Assembly (NCBI RefSeq): GCF_019059575.1
Contig: NW_024882210.1
Location: 186,001-250,000, forward strand
Length of the DNA: 64,000 nucleotides
From: Amphibalanus amphitrite
Taxonomy: Eukaryota; Arthropoda; Thecostraca; Balanomorpha; Balanidae
Reading direction: 5' to 3'
The notes beneath the pieces were generated by a model. The model was not told the DNA's origin. It ran no database searches and was given only the letters and a program-made list of their open reading frames with translations. This document shows, in pieces, positions 1 to 12,614 of this stretch; position 1 is the stretch's first letter, and each line of letters starts with the position of its first letter. A program made the position numbers and the translations under genes.

Positions 1-117
1 CCCTTTGATTTTGGCATTGTAACATTAGCCCTATGGGTGTTGCATGGAAAGAATGGGACCAAAAGACGGCAGTGCCCCCCCCCCCCCCCCTTAATTGAGG
101 GACTTCCGCCGCTACTG
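1..117. mobile_element. Right part of a short hAT-type MITE, cut by window start
   Basis: It matches the copies at 58006-58164 and 12532-15074: ttgcatggaaagaatgggac, a C-tract, ttaattga and the terminal TTCCGCCGCTACTG. The left end lies outside the window. Confidence 0.75.
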
Positions 118-3100
118 TACATATTGGCTGTAAGCTAAGTTGGCTTTGCAACTGCAACTGACATTTTGTTCTCGACAGTGTCGACACACATCATTATATC
201 GTCAATGCCGACAATATCTCAAATATTATCGCGGATACCGACAGCGTCGATGTATCTGACCGCCTCTGCATTGCACGTTATTACAGCCATTGAAGGCGGA
301 GAGCGGGGGCGTCTGACCCTTCTAGTCTGAGGGAGACATCCAGAGGGCAGTGACCGTTTGTCAGAGATAAAGTAGCAGAGCGGTGGACGGCTACAGGAAG
401 TCGTGACATTGTGAAAATATTTTTCAATTGAAGACGTTCTGATATTGTGCGCCGATGCCAGCGCACTTGAAACATCCGGTCGGTAAATGGGCAATGTTTC
501 ACTGTTATATTTTCTCTGAACACAGAACTTAACGGCTCTCGAAAAGTGGCCGTCTAGAATCAATATACTGAGCTGTCCATTGGACGTTTGACGGTCAACT
601 CCCCTGACCGTTTCCGAGCTAATAAAACAAAAGCCGGGATTCGTGACGTTCTACCTTAGAAATCCATTTACCTCAAAAAGTACCGAGATGTTTGGTCTTT
701 ACCGGCCCGCTCCGTCCAATCCGCTCAGAGTCATCCCCAGGTGAGGGCCGCAGAAACTGCACAGCTCGGTGCCCGTGTCAGAGAGCCGGCCGGCCGCGCT
801 GAGAGCGTCATCCCATTGGTACGGACGACCCCGGCGGCGGACAGCTCCATTAGCGGCGAGCGGGGAGCACGGCCGGACAGAGGACAGCGCCGGGCGGCGG
901 CCACTCCAATACCGTCCCCGCCCACCGGCGACCCATCCGGGCGAAATGAGCCGTAACGCCCCCGCATGGTCACTGAGAGGGCCGGAGACAGGCTCGGCCA
1001 GCAACACTGGCGGACGGGGAATGTGGGCGGACCAGAGCGTTGCTGGGCTGATGTGGTTCGGACTGGTTCGCTGGGCTGAGCTAGGACAGAGTGTGTGATT
1101 GAGAGCTGGTTTTACGGGCAGGATAAGATGGCCGGTGTCAGTTCTGTAGACCGGTACGTTGGTCAGGGTTGGTACAGTTGGTCGGTGCTACGGTCGGAGT
1201 CAGTCTCTTTGTGTTAGCGCGCGATCGGACCGCCACGCTGTGTGCAGAGGCCACTCCGAGACTCGACTGCTAATGGTGGGCCGACCGGCGGCCGGCGGAA
1301 GGCAGCCGGTCATCAGGGCCCTCGTTACCGGCGTGTACTCGACCCACGGCCGGAGATGGCCCGGCAAAGGGCTCCGGGTGGTGCACCGCTGCTGGTGGTG
1401 CGCCAGGCACGGACGGACGCCTCAGCCGCACACCATCGACCGCTGCCGATGGCGTCCCACGGCGACCCCGCTACCGGGAACCCGGAATACAACTCTGCGG
1501 TCGGAGATTTGCGGCTCGACAGCAGCGGCCCACGTAAAACCTGGTGATGGACATCGACAGCATGGCCGCTCTGGGCGCAGCCGGCAAAAACGCCAAATAC
1601 GGTAGGGTTTGCTATTCGGTTCGCACAATTCCACAGAATCTAGAACAGTGAATTAGCTTTGCATGCCCCTTAAGAGCCAGACTGCACCATTGTCGCCCGA
1701 TTTCAGGCCTATCTGAGCGTGGGCCGACCACGCTCGCTGGCCCGCTGTCGCTTTATTGATGGGTGGAGCGCCGTGGCACCGAGCGCTGTGAGGCCGGAGC
1801 CCGCCAGACGGCGTGGCGCCCGGCTCACTGACCAGACTTCTGCGAACGCCGAGGGCTGAGCTGCCGAAATAGCCGAGCGGCACGACCTAACTGCTGCTCA
1901 CTACCACTCACGTCCGACGGTCAGTGGCCGACGCAGCCGCTGCCCGGCTGGGCATGGAATGAACGGACGAGACCAGGGGCGTGGCTTAGTCCCGAGCCAC
2001 TTTTCAACGTTCCAAGCGAAGTCAGACCACCATCAGAATCCCGACCGCCCCTGTTCGGACCAATGTCCGACAGAACCTTACTGACTCCATTCAGGGCTGA
2101 CACACAGTCTCACGGAGGTCGTTTGTGGAAATATACGCGCTGCAGACAATGTCGTAGAGCAGCCAGCGGCGGTCGCCAAGCGGTACAGCCATTGAGCAGC
2201 CCATGGGCCATCAGTCACCGGGGCAGGTGCTGATCGTGCCACGTCAGAGCCCTGAGGCGGAGTCATGGGCCATATCCGGCCGGGGACGACCACTGGGGTG
2301 ATACTGCGACGGCTGCTCTCTGAATGGGGCCGTGCCGCCGCCGGAGTCCCCATCCAGCCGTGCCGAAGGGGCCCGCTGACGACCGCAATGAAGGCCGTAC
2401 CTACTGGTGTGACGAGTCTACATAATGCTGGCAGCGTCAAAATGGCGCCCGCTGCAAAACGAGCCATTATGAGGCAGGCCAACCATGTCAATATGAGTGA
2501 CTGGGGCCTTTCAGATGAATGGTCTAATGTTATATGTACCTCAATACTGGATCTACCACCTACAGATGAAAAAAATGCCAAAACTGGTGCTGCAGCCGCA
2601 CCCAGGTGTCGAGTCTGTTGCCAATTTAACCCAGATGTTCCACCGTACTTTACTCACGAATTCCAAAACCACTCAGACATTGGATCGAGCGATAGCGGCT
2701 CACATCAGGCAGAGTCGGGAGCGAGGGGGCAGAGGGATGAGAAAGTGAGCGGATTGACGGACGGACAAAAGCGAGCCTATCTCAGTAAGCCGCCGACCAA
2801 GGGAAGGATCGAAAGACGATTCGAGAAACTTGCAAAGACTGAGCCGGATCACTGAAGACTTCAGTGACGGAAGAAGTTCACAAAAACAACTGCACAGCCG
2901 ATCTGAGAAGCCGGCGAGTTGGAAGAAAGTAGATTGAGAAAAACTTTCCCCTTGAGCATTAGTTAACGTTGAAAACTTATCAGAGATGGAACATTGGGAA
3001 TCAACGTAATATGCGAGCTATTCGAACGTGATCAGGACCATTAGGTTGCGTACGGAACACTGTGCGAAAACGTAAATTCTTTTCTCGTGGACAATATTGC

Positions 3101-6100
3101 TGAAATCAAATTTAAAATCATTATCTTCTTGGAATGGAAATTTGTCGAAAAGATTGTCAACATAACCGTAAGCAAGAATTGTGCGTCCGGTGCAGCTACC
3201 ATTTCTAACCGTGTGGGTAACACGATTACCGATTTATTCCAACAAAAGTGAAGCCGATGAGTTTGAGCCGTGCTCCTTAGCCAATGATCTCATGAACTGA
3301 CTTCGCTACAGCTCTATGTAACTCAGGGATCGATTTCCCTCTTCCGCTGCTGTATGCATGCATGTACTCGTACGCTCCCAGTCTGTCAGCGTCAGGCCAC
3401 AAATCTCCGACCCCAGGCAGTCATTACACCAAATACCGCGCGCGCCTGCCGCTCCCAGCGGCGGTATTACCGCAAACAGTCGACGGCCGCTTCCAAAAAC
3501 AGAGCACTGCCGACGGGAAAACAGCCTCGTCCGTCGGAGGGTCGGGCCCAGCACGGAATCCGGAACCGCGCAGCGCCCCAGAATCGGCACGCCGCGCCGG
3601 AGCGGAGCCACGGCTCATCAGCGAGCGGCGCGGCAAACGAGATCGGCCGGAGATACAATCAGCGGCGGCGGTCCACAGCGCCATGAAACACTGACCGTCG
3701 TCGGCCCCGACGGCGCAGCGGACGACGCAGATGTTAACTATATACGGGTGTGGTCAATACTGGGCGGCCTCGGCGAAATGTGGCCTGGGTTATTGTCAAA
3801 CTGCGCGCCTGCCAGCAGGCAGTGGTCTGGTCACAGGCTCTTCGAGGCACTACGTACAGAAACAAATAAAATAATGAATTGAACAGGCAATTCACAAATA
3901 TTTGCAGCCATTTATTTCACTATATTTTCTTGAGGCACTAATGAGCTTCAAAAACAAATTATTCAACAATGATAAAAAACATCAAGCACCCACAGATTGA
4001 TTGGTTTCAATCAAACCGGTTCGTTCTGGTCAGGGTCGATAGGCGTGCGGCCTGTTTGGAACATCATTCTCTGATATATGAGCCGGCGGCGGCCGCAGAG
4101 GCTACCGACTGATTCGGTGTTTATGAGCGATCGGTGAGCGATAAACGGTTCGCTGGCGCCGCCCGAGCGACCGCAGCTGCGGCCCAGCCGCCGGGCACGC
4201 GTAGGACTAACGAGGGCAGACGCAGACATACCGATTGCAGATGTGGAGACACGCACGACACCAACGTAATACATTTGGCATATCTGTGGAATCCGGGATG
4301 CTGTTGGCTTTTAGCTGGCATAGCATAAATGATCAGGAGCAAAAGCACGCGTTGGCTGTCGAGCTTTTCAGAGACTATAGAATCTTGCTGAGATTCCTTA
4401 GCATCGGTATGGGCTTCTGCGTTATAATCACCATTGCAAACGCATGCGGGCCGTAGCCGATAAACCAACGCGCTGCCGTCTGTCACCCAACTGGCGTCCG
4501 GCCACGATTTCGTCTCAGTCTCTTCAGAAAGCCGCAGCTCGTCCACCAGGCCACCGACTGCGGTGCGTGCTCGAGTAGATCAGATCCCCGGGAGAGATGA
4601 GTGGTTTGTTCTCTAGTTCCACTCACCCATCGCTTCGTCTGCACGACAGCCAGCAGGACATGGTAGCCCCCAGTTCGGTTCCGCCGCAACCGCGGCCTCC
4701 ACAGCTTGGCGGACCTTCACGCCCCAGTCTGCAGCCTCTACTGGATCAACACTCAGTCAACACTCAGTCAGCACTGATCGTTGTTGAGTGAGGGCGAGGA
4801 TAGCTTAATTAATCATCGACATCTGCTCGATTTATTACTGTTGAGCCACAAGCCTTCGCCGCTTGCTCACCATTGATTTTAACAAAATAGTGGGAGAATT
4901 AAGGTTACAACTACCCATTGAAATTAGTCAGATCGCGCCCAGCCAGTATCGCGACTAGTGGCTTTTTCCGTACCCGCAGATGGCCCCACGGAATAACAGT
5001 CACAAGTACTTCAGACGAAGTACATGTGAAGTGCCGTGAGGTTACCACGCGACCGGCGCCGGCGCCGGCGTCGGTGCCAATGCGTGTGTCACCGCGGAGG
5101 GCCCGTCCGACATCCCCCTTACCCCTCCCCGCGGCGACGCTGATGAAGGGGCGGGGCAGGAGGACGGTGGGAGGGCCCAGTGACGGAGAGGTGGCACGGG
5201 GGTGACGCTGGCGGTGCGGGGGAGACCGCTGGGCCACATTCCGACCGGCGCGCGCCCCGATCCGTCAGCGCGACCTGTCGGTCGCCGCCGAGTGCCGCGC
5301 GCGCCGCCGTCGCTCGTCGCTGCCGACACCGGGGGACATTCCGCGGCCGGGAGGCGCCGCGCGGGCGTCACCATTGTCGGCGCCGCCATCTGTCTCACTC
5401 GGCTCGCGCGCGCACAGAAATAGACGCGCGCTATTTTCATTTGGAATCTGTTTTGCCTGCGGGCGTTATTGGCTGCACGCACCGGTCTGGAGACGGGGAA
5501 GGGGAAGGCGGGGTTGCGGTGAGCCTGCTCAGGCAGTCGACTTACAGAGCCGTCCCACTAGAGTTAACATTTTCCAAGCTGCATGCTTATGTGACCACCT
5601 GAAAAAACCACATCAGCAGCAAGGTAAAACGCCATAGTCATTTTCCCAAAGGCGACGCCCTAAGACGTCCAAGAAACAGCAATAGATGGTAATAACGTCT
5701 AAAGATATCGCACAATTCCAAGTTACAAGGCCATAGAGTGAAGCCCGACAGTGTAAGGTATTACAGAAGTGCCACCAAGGCACAAGAATAGGCAACCAAC
5801 TTGCCTGCAAGACAATGAGCCAGAAGATCACGAACATTCTAAAATAGCACGGCCAGACTACCGCAAGATGATTCGCACGAATGTTAATGCCTAATGATGG
5901 TATAACGGCCTACAAACTCACGGGCATGAGATAATATTTTTTTGTTGCATTGCATTCTCAACTAGTCAACGAACGAATGGAGGCTATTTTCTATAAGCCT
6001 ATTATATAATATAATATTTTCTTGTTGCATTGCATTCTCAACTAGTCAACGAACGAATGGAGGCAGTAAATCATAACGAGTCGGACACAAAAGAGGCGGC

Positions 6101-6716
6101 AAATTATCCGAGGCACTGCCCATGTCAGTCATCTCTCCTCGGCGGCCCCAGGCGCTGCAGTTATGGGCTGCTGTGCGGCTCTGATAACCACACAGGAGCC
6201 ATACACATGACGTGAAGACATACAGCCGCGGCCCAGACACCACTGGCACTTCATAAGGACGGCAGGCGTTTGATACCGACCGCCCCAGTAAATACCCCAC
6301 GGGGCGACAGGGAGGGCCCGGTCAGGGTGACACATGGGAGTGGCAGGGCAGCCAACAGCACGGGCCACATCAGCTAAAAGTCCCATGGCCGAGCCAGAAT
6401 AGCTCATCGAATCATCGATACTTCACTTATCGTGTAATTTGACGGCCAGCATGATTTAAATCAATCCGTTCGTTCGAAAATTAACCTGTTTCCCGATCTT
6501 CAACAAATTCTTCTAGTACCACATAGCTTTGTCATTCAATTTCGAACCACTTTCCGGAGCAGTGCAGGCAATAAAGCCGCAATTCCATTTCCAGCTCAGT
6601 ACCGGGCCAATATGCAAGCATTTGTGGCGGCCCGCGTCAGCCGAATTCAAGATTCGGGCTCAGTGTACTGATATCTGATGTTTAAACAATTGTTGGCCAT
6701 TTACGGGAAATCAGTG
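118..6716. other. No gene recognised; CpG-rich blocks in AT-richer spacer
   Basis: CpG-dense blocks occur at about 740-1020, 1230-1570, 3400-3720, 4080-4240 and 5040-5420. Frames inside them are short, rich in Arg, Pro and Gly, and match no family I know. They could be unmethylated regulatory DNA or parts of unrecognised exons. Confidence 0.4.
5931..6064. repeat. Tandem duplication, period 79 bp
   Basis: A segment of about 54 bases ending gaacgaatggaggc occurs at 5931-5985 and 6010-6064, with an AT-rich spacer between. Confidence 0.85.
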
Positions 6717-6754
6717 ATGAGTGACAGACTTGTGACAGCTCAAGAAAAAAGTGA

Positions 6755-7170
6755 GCTCGCTCAGCTCAACTCCGTCTTATCCGCTCCCGCTCAGCTCCCG
6801 CTCAGTTTAACGCGGCTCAGCTCAGCTCACGTTCCGCTCAAACCGGCTGCGCTCCGCTCACGCTCAGCTCAGCTCAGCTCAGTTTCCGCTCAGCTCAGCT
6901 CAGCTCAGTTTCCGCTCAGCTCAGCTCAGCTCAGTTTCCGCTCAGTTTCCGCTCAGCTCAGTTTCCGCTCAGCTCAGCTCAGTTTCCGCTCAGCTCAGTT
7001 CAGTTTCCGCTCAGCTCAGTTTCCGCTCAGCTCAGCTCAGTTTCCGCTCAGCTCAGTTCAGCTCAGCTCAGTTTCCGCTCAGCTAAGCTCAGCTCAACTT
7101 AGTTCCCGTTCAGCTCAGCTCAGTTTCCGCTCAATTCAGCTCAGCTCAGTTTCCGCTCAGTTAAATTCAA
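6755..7170. repeat. Left (CTCAG)n array with tttccg interruptions
   Basis: Runs of two to five CTCAG pentamers are separated by tttccg, giving a second, longer period. It belongs to the 6725-8003 element. Confidence 0.92.
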
Positions 7171-7574
7171 TGCCACCCATTGCCGAATGCCGAATGCCAC
7201 CCATATCTCCGTAACGTGTCGGGGTCCGGCCAATGACGTCACGGCAATGCGTGTGCTGATTGGTCATGGACATCGAATCATCGGGACACAGGTCGGGACA
7301 TCACGCCGCAGTGGATAAGGATACCAACCGAACGGCTTACAACGGTGCGAACGGGGTGCAATAGAGGAATGTAGCGATTTCCCGACCGATCGCTTCAGTT
7401 TGCGGTGTCGAACTACATGGCCTTTCACCTAGTGACGTCTTTGGTTTGTATATAATATTATTTCCAGTTTATCATGTTTCTAGTGTTTATAGTGTATCAA
7501 TATTCAATGCACATTGCATTCGGTTTTATATTTTTATCCGTTCTCATCATCTTCCAGTGTACCTACTAGAACTG

Positions 7575-7880
7575 GATCAGCTCAGCTCAGCTAAATCAGC
7601 TCAGCTCAATCAGCTCAGCTCAGCTCGCTCAGCTCAGCTCGCTCAGCTCAGCTCGCTCAGCTCAGCTCACCTCGCTCAGCTCAGCTCACCTCGCTCAGCT
7701 CAGCTCGCTCAGCTCAGCTCAGCTCAATCAGCTCAGCTCAGCTCAATCAGCTCAGCTCAGCTCAGCTCAGCTCAGCTCAGCTCAGCTCAGCTCAGCTCAG
7801 CTCAAGCTCATTCAGCTCAGCTCAGCTCAAGCTCATTCAGCTCAGCTCAGCTCAAGCTCATTCAGCTCAGCTCAGACAGC
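7575..7880. repeat. Right (CTCAG)n array
   Basis: CTCAG pentamers interrupted first by ctcg and ctcaat, then pure, then by aagctcatt in three regular copies near the end. Confidence 0.92.
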
Positions 7881-8011
7881 AGCTCAGCTTAATGCATTAC
7901 TGAGCCGGCTCAGCTCACAGCTCAACAATTTGGCAAAATGTTGAGCCGGCTCATGAGCTGAGCTGATTTTTGAGCCGGCTCAACTGAGCTGATCACAAGT
8001 CTGATGAGTGA

Positions 8012-11000
8012 ACAATCCACAGTCCATACGGACACCACCAAGTCAGCCCAGCTCCGGCCCCGTCTGACCCTGCCGCGGCAGACCGGCGCGGTAGCTCCAA
8101 GCAAGGCCTCCGACCACCCGGGGGCAGCGGCAGAGCGTCACAAACGTCGGACCGCCGCGGCGGCTGCAGCGGCCGGTAGCCGGCGGGGCAGCCGTCCGAG
8201 CGGCCGATCGATGCTGAGAAGCGGAGCCACATCACCCCGGCCGAGGCATGGCAACAGCTCCGATGGATGGCGTACTTTGAGCACAGGGTGTGAAAAACCG
8301 GCCACGGCCGCCTACAGGGAGCGCCTGTCGCCGACGCAGCGCAATATAGACGCAACAGCACGGCAGGCCTGCAGCAGCGGCACAGCGGAAACGAGGCAGT
8401 AGCACAGCCGCGTAGCAGCACAGGGGGAGAGGAGAATAAGTCAGTGGCAGTGGATTCCGCAGCGGGCTGAGACCAGATTGGTTTTAGACGCTAGCCTGAC
8501 GGTGAACTCGACACGTCTGATCCTACATCCCGAAACTTTTACTTACGTGTTTATCTCACTCGTCCCGTATGGTTGAACACTCGTTCCGTCTGTTCCGGCA
8601 TTTGGCCCGTTGGGAGATTCCTTTACATTCCTTTGTAGCGCGTGTCAACCAGATGGGACTCCAGCACAGACTGGTAACAGCACTGTGGCCCAGTTATTGC
8701 ATACCCAGGAGACAGCGTTTCGGCGTGCTCTTATAGCAGTGGTACACGCAGACGCGCGGTAGTAAAGCTAGGAAACAAATAACAATCCGTCGCGGAACAG
8801 ATATTACCTACCATAAGAGGCCGGGACTCATATGGATGTTTGCAACTTTAAGTGCGTTACAAAATAATACACTCGTGACTCATCTGCCTGCAAAGACGCT
8901 GCTTGAATATTTCAGTTCGACATTGCGTCAACACCAAAACATATTGCAGTCCCACCTCTTAAGCTAATGTGCATAATTCATCTGCCTTATTATGCTAACC
9001 TATATCAGACAGAGTGTTTAGTTTTAATGAAGCATTCAGCGGCACGAGCAACAAAGGCCCGTGATCCGCCCGTAGACGCCGGCCGGCTCAGTAGGCTTCA
9101 GTCGAGCCCTCGGCTAGGCCCGGCCGCCTTCTTATTCAGATCAGGGCAGAGCCGTGAGCGCCGACACCCGTCTGTAAAGGTCGGGGTGAGGACGGCGGCG
9201 GCGGCGGCGGGAGGGAGCGCCAGACACATCCGTCAGAGATCACCCCTCCCCGAGTAGCCGACAAACAGGGAGGGTGCAGGGGAGGGGCCTTCCGCCACCC
9301 TCAGCTGAGGGAATCTACACCATCCGCACCTCCGAGCCGGCCTCCACCGTCAGACTGACGTCCAGTCCGTCTATCCACAGACCGCAGCGTTCCGGCCGGC
9401 CGCGTCACCGCGCCGTAATGGCGGTGTTTACACTTCGCGCAGCAGCCGCTAGCGGTGTGGGTGTCACCGATAATGCCACACCATCAACAAACTCTTACGG
9501 CCGGCTTCTCAAGGGCAAGACAAATACGGGCCGCGAGGATAAACTGCCATCAACAGGCAGTAAAAAGGACTATAGCTGAAATAACTGCGATCTCACAAAA
9601 TCCTAGAAAAGGCTATAGACTTGTGTAAACAACTGGAAGGATGTTTATAGACAATGTTGAAAAATGGCTTGTTTCAGGAAAGCGTGCAATTAAATGCTGG
9701 ACCGTATTCTTTTGCTCCTCCGTCCTCTATTCACAAACCCCTTTGTATTCCTTCCTCCATATAGCAGCCAAAAGCGTCAAATCAAATAAATCGCAATGCC
9801 GCAAACATCATCAGCTCATTCGTCTGTATACTCTGTCAACATACAGACGTTTTTACTGACCGGATGATTGGAGGGCCGCGAGGGAATAAGGCAGGCAAGT
9901 AGTTTATAGTCCTGCTCATAGATGGCGCCAGAGACCTACGCCTGAATACAGACTGTGCCGCAAGACATCCGACTCTGAAACGTGTGCGTCCGTGGAGGAG
10001 CTTACGCGAACATGAACGAGTCGAGTCCGTGTGATAGCCGGAAGCGACAGTCACTAGCGAGGCCAATATCCAATGAATGTTGAGCTGAAAGTGCGCCACA
10101 TTGGCTTGGACCGTCAGCGCCGGCAAAGACGTCCGCGAAAGAGGAAAAGCTCTCCTGTAGACGAGGCAGTGCTGTCTCCGCAGGGACGACCGTCTCCGAA
10201 CCCCAGCTGTCACCGTCGCCGGTACGTGGCGTGTGCGTGGCCCATCGACCAAACGACGGCGACGCGCTGCGGTGTCGACCTGCTGTCTGCGCTCGGTCGG
10301 TCCCCAGCGGCAGGAGAGCCGACCCGACCCTCGAGGGGGTTAGACCGGGATCACACGGCAGACGAACGGCATGTCACGGACGCCGGCCACCCGTCACCGG
10401 CGGGCCGTGGAAAAACAACAACAGGCCGCGCACCGCGGGCCGGCGGTGGCGGCGCGTGCGACGGACAAATGGCTGGCCGCGCGGCTCCGACCACGGCCAT
10501 AGATCTGCGGTGTCGGCCGGAGCCGGTGGAGCCATCAGGCGAGCCACGGGAGGGCCTCACGTCAGCACGCCGGCCGGCCGCCCCACTCCCCCTGATTACG
10601 GGGTCAAATTTGTCTGGCTCCGTTTTTATGGTCGATCACATCGTATCAAGCATTCAGAAAATCAGCCAGGAACGAAAAGCAATGTAAAGGACAGCGCGAC
10701 TAACATCGTTCCCGGCATTACAATAGGCATCTTTTAAGCACGATTTAACGTCCTCAGACGAGTATTCAAAGCATGAATGAATAGGGTTTCCCAGACCTCA
10801 GCTCCAATGGCTTTTAGACACGATATGGATCAGTCTGAGCCTATGTATGACCACACAAGGCCGCACTGCCGCAGCCGGGCGAATGTCCAAGGTCGAGTCA
10901 TTCATACAATCAACCATCTAGCTTTTCAAAGGACATGTAGCTGACAAAATTGTACTTTTTATCATGCATTGCATAAAGGCGTAGGATATAATAGCCGTAG

Positions 11001-11875
11001 CAAAGATGGGCGTTATGCTGAATATCATGCCAAGTCAGAGGAGACTTATCATTTAACCCCAGGGATGAGCGCTGTGCCGTCAGCTACAGTCGCAAGCAGA
11101 AAAGGGTCTCAACTGGCGAAGGTGTGTGTGTGTTATACTCACAAGCATTATTTCACACCCAGCCGACCGCATCCATAGCCACATGCTCTCTACAAAATAT
11201 AATGAAATAAAAAAAAACTAATAACAGCCTACGGAGCCGCAATCAGACGGTGGCGCCATTCGTTCCATTGATGAAGACTGAATGGCTGACCGATTGGCAC
11301 CACACGGCAGCGGCAGGAACGATGCTGCCATAATACATGTGCGCTGCGTATGTACACTGTGTATGCGTACCGATACATGGAGACAGGCGCGGAGCAAGCA
11401 CCTCGATTGATTATTGTTGCGAGCGGTCGTGACCACGCACCCACCAGCAATGAAATGTATTCAATGGACTGACCGCTGAGCTCTGGTGACATGAATACCT
11501 ACATTATACAATGGCATAGCCGTGCTGTCGCCAGGCTTGCCAGTGTGTGGTGAGTGCGCTCGGTATGAGCATGTGTGTAGGCATAGCAGAACCACAGGTT
11601 TGGTAGGACGCGGGAAAATGGTAAAAACATAAAATGGTTTCTTGCCTAAGTAGGTAATCAGGCCAATCTTAGGGCGGGTCGAGGCTCAGTCAGGTCATTA
11701 AGGTCATCTGAGATCAAATTCTGCATTCTTGACGACGCTGATCATACTAGCGTAGGTATGTACCTATACCTACCTAACCAAATGAAGCTGAAACATCACA
11801 AAAAAGCAGCTAAAAGAAAAGTCTCTTCTTTAAGCCACTTCCAAAAAAGTAAAATGTTGTCAGTCATAATGCTTG
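8012..11875. other. No gene recognised; CpG-rich blocks
   Basis: CpG-dense blocks at about 8040-8420, 9050-9480 (with a CGG run near 9195) and 10080-10610. The frames inside are low-complexity Arg/Pro/Gly translations without known domains. The remainder is AT-rich, and I see no element ends. Confidence 0.4.
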
Positions 11876-11883
11876 ACCCTCTG

Positions 11884-12361
11884 CAGGGGCGGATCCAGAA
11901 AATCTCCAAGGGAGGGGCCATTAGAAACCAGGAGGCCCCCCCATAATCCCACCTGTTGGAGGCCCCATCTTCCCACTTGTTGGGCCCCCCCCCCCCTCCC
12001 CCCCAAAAAAACTGCGTCTATTGAGCTTATCTAGCTGTTCAGTCAACATCTCAACATCTGTGCAGGCTTGGAGGCCCTCTGTGCAGGTTAGGAGGCCCTG
12101 TAAAAGTGGTCATTTCTGTGAGTATAAGAGACCTCCAAGTTATGAAAAGTTTTACCAATCTTCTAACAAAGAAGTCTTCTCAGCTAGTCTTCTAAGAAAT
12201 AACTAAGTGGGTAGGTTAAAAAAAAAACTCATCGGATTTCGGCCACTTTATTTTCAGGAGGCCCCCTTTTCAGCTTTTTAACTTTTTATTTTATTTTTGA
12301 AAAAAATCGGCCAAGGGGGGGCCATGGCCCCCATGGCCCCCCCCCCTTGTATCCGCGCCTG
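11884..12361. mobile_element. hAT-type MITE, 478 bp
   Basis: The termini CAGGGGCGGATCCAG and (complement) CAGGCGCGGATACAAG are flanked by the 8-bp duplication ACCCTCTG at 11876-11883 and 12362-12369. C- and G-tracts lie inside both ends. Fragments of the same family (actcatcggatttMggccact) occur at about 54.82-54.90 kb and 62.67-62.84 kb. Confidence 0.88.
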
Positions 12362-12614
12362 ACCCTCTGACGGTTTCGTTTGGGAGCGGTTAGGTTCGTA
12401 CAGGCTAAAGCATGCCAAATACTGGAAGCAGGCGGAGGGCCCTCTGGAAATAACGCGCCAGTTTGGGACGGGTCATCCATCCGCTCAAATAGTGACTCAG
12501 CCGTCGGTCATCTCGGAGGGTCATGTGACATCAGTAGCGGCGGAACACCTTCAGTTAAGGGGGGGGGGGGGCACTGCCGACTTTTGGTCCCATTCTTTCC
12601 ATGCAACGCCCATA

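Larger units (their letters stand above)
6725..8003. mobile_element. hAT-type non-autonomous element carrying (CTCAG)n arrays
   Basis: The left end CAGACTTGTGACAGCTC and the right end GAGCTGATCACAAGTCTG are inverted repeats. The 8-bp duplication ATGAGTGA lies at 6717-6724 and 8004-8011. Eight-base duplications and CA-starting termini are typical of hAT. Two arrays of the pentamer CTCAG fill most of the element (about 6755-7170, with tttccg interruptions, and 7575-7880). The right array is followed by palindromes TGAGCCGGCTCA (7901-7985). The 400-bp middle is unique. No transposase is encoded. Confidence 0.88.

Noticed and set aside
1159..1605. A 148-residue frame in a CpG-rich block (also 10073-10687)
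   Set aside because: Composition follows GC content, with no domain, no clear splice context and no similarity that I recognise.
6678..7892. Two long frames rich in SAQLSS
   Set aside because: They are translations of the CTCAG pentamer arrays of the hAT-type element, not genes.
6725..8003. Homology to immunoglobulin switch regions because of GAGCT repeats
   Set aside because: Only the pentamer is shared, and the array sits inside a transposon of an invertebrate-like genome.
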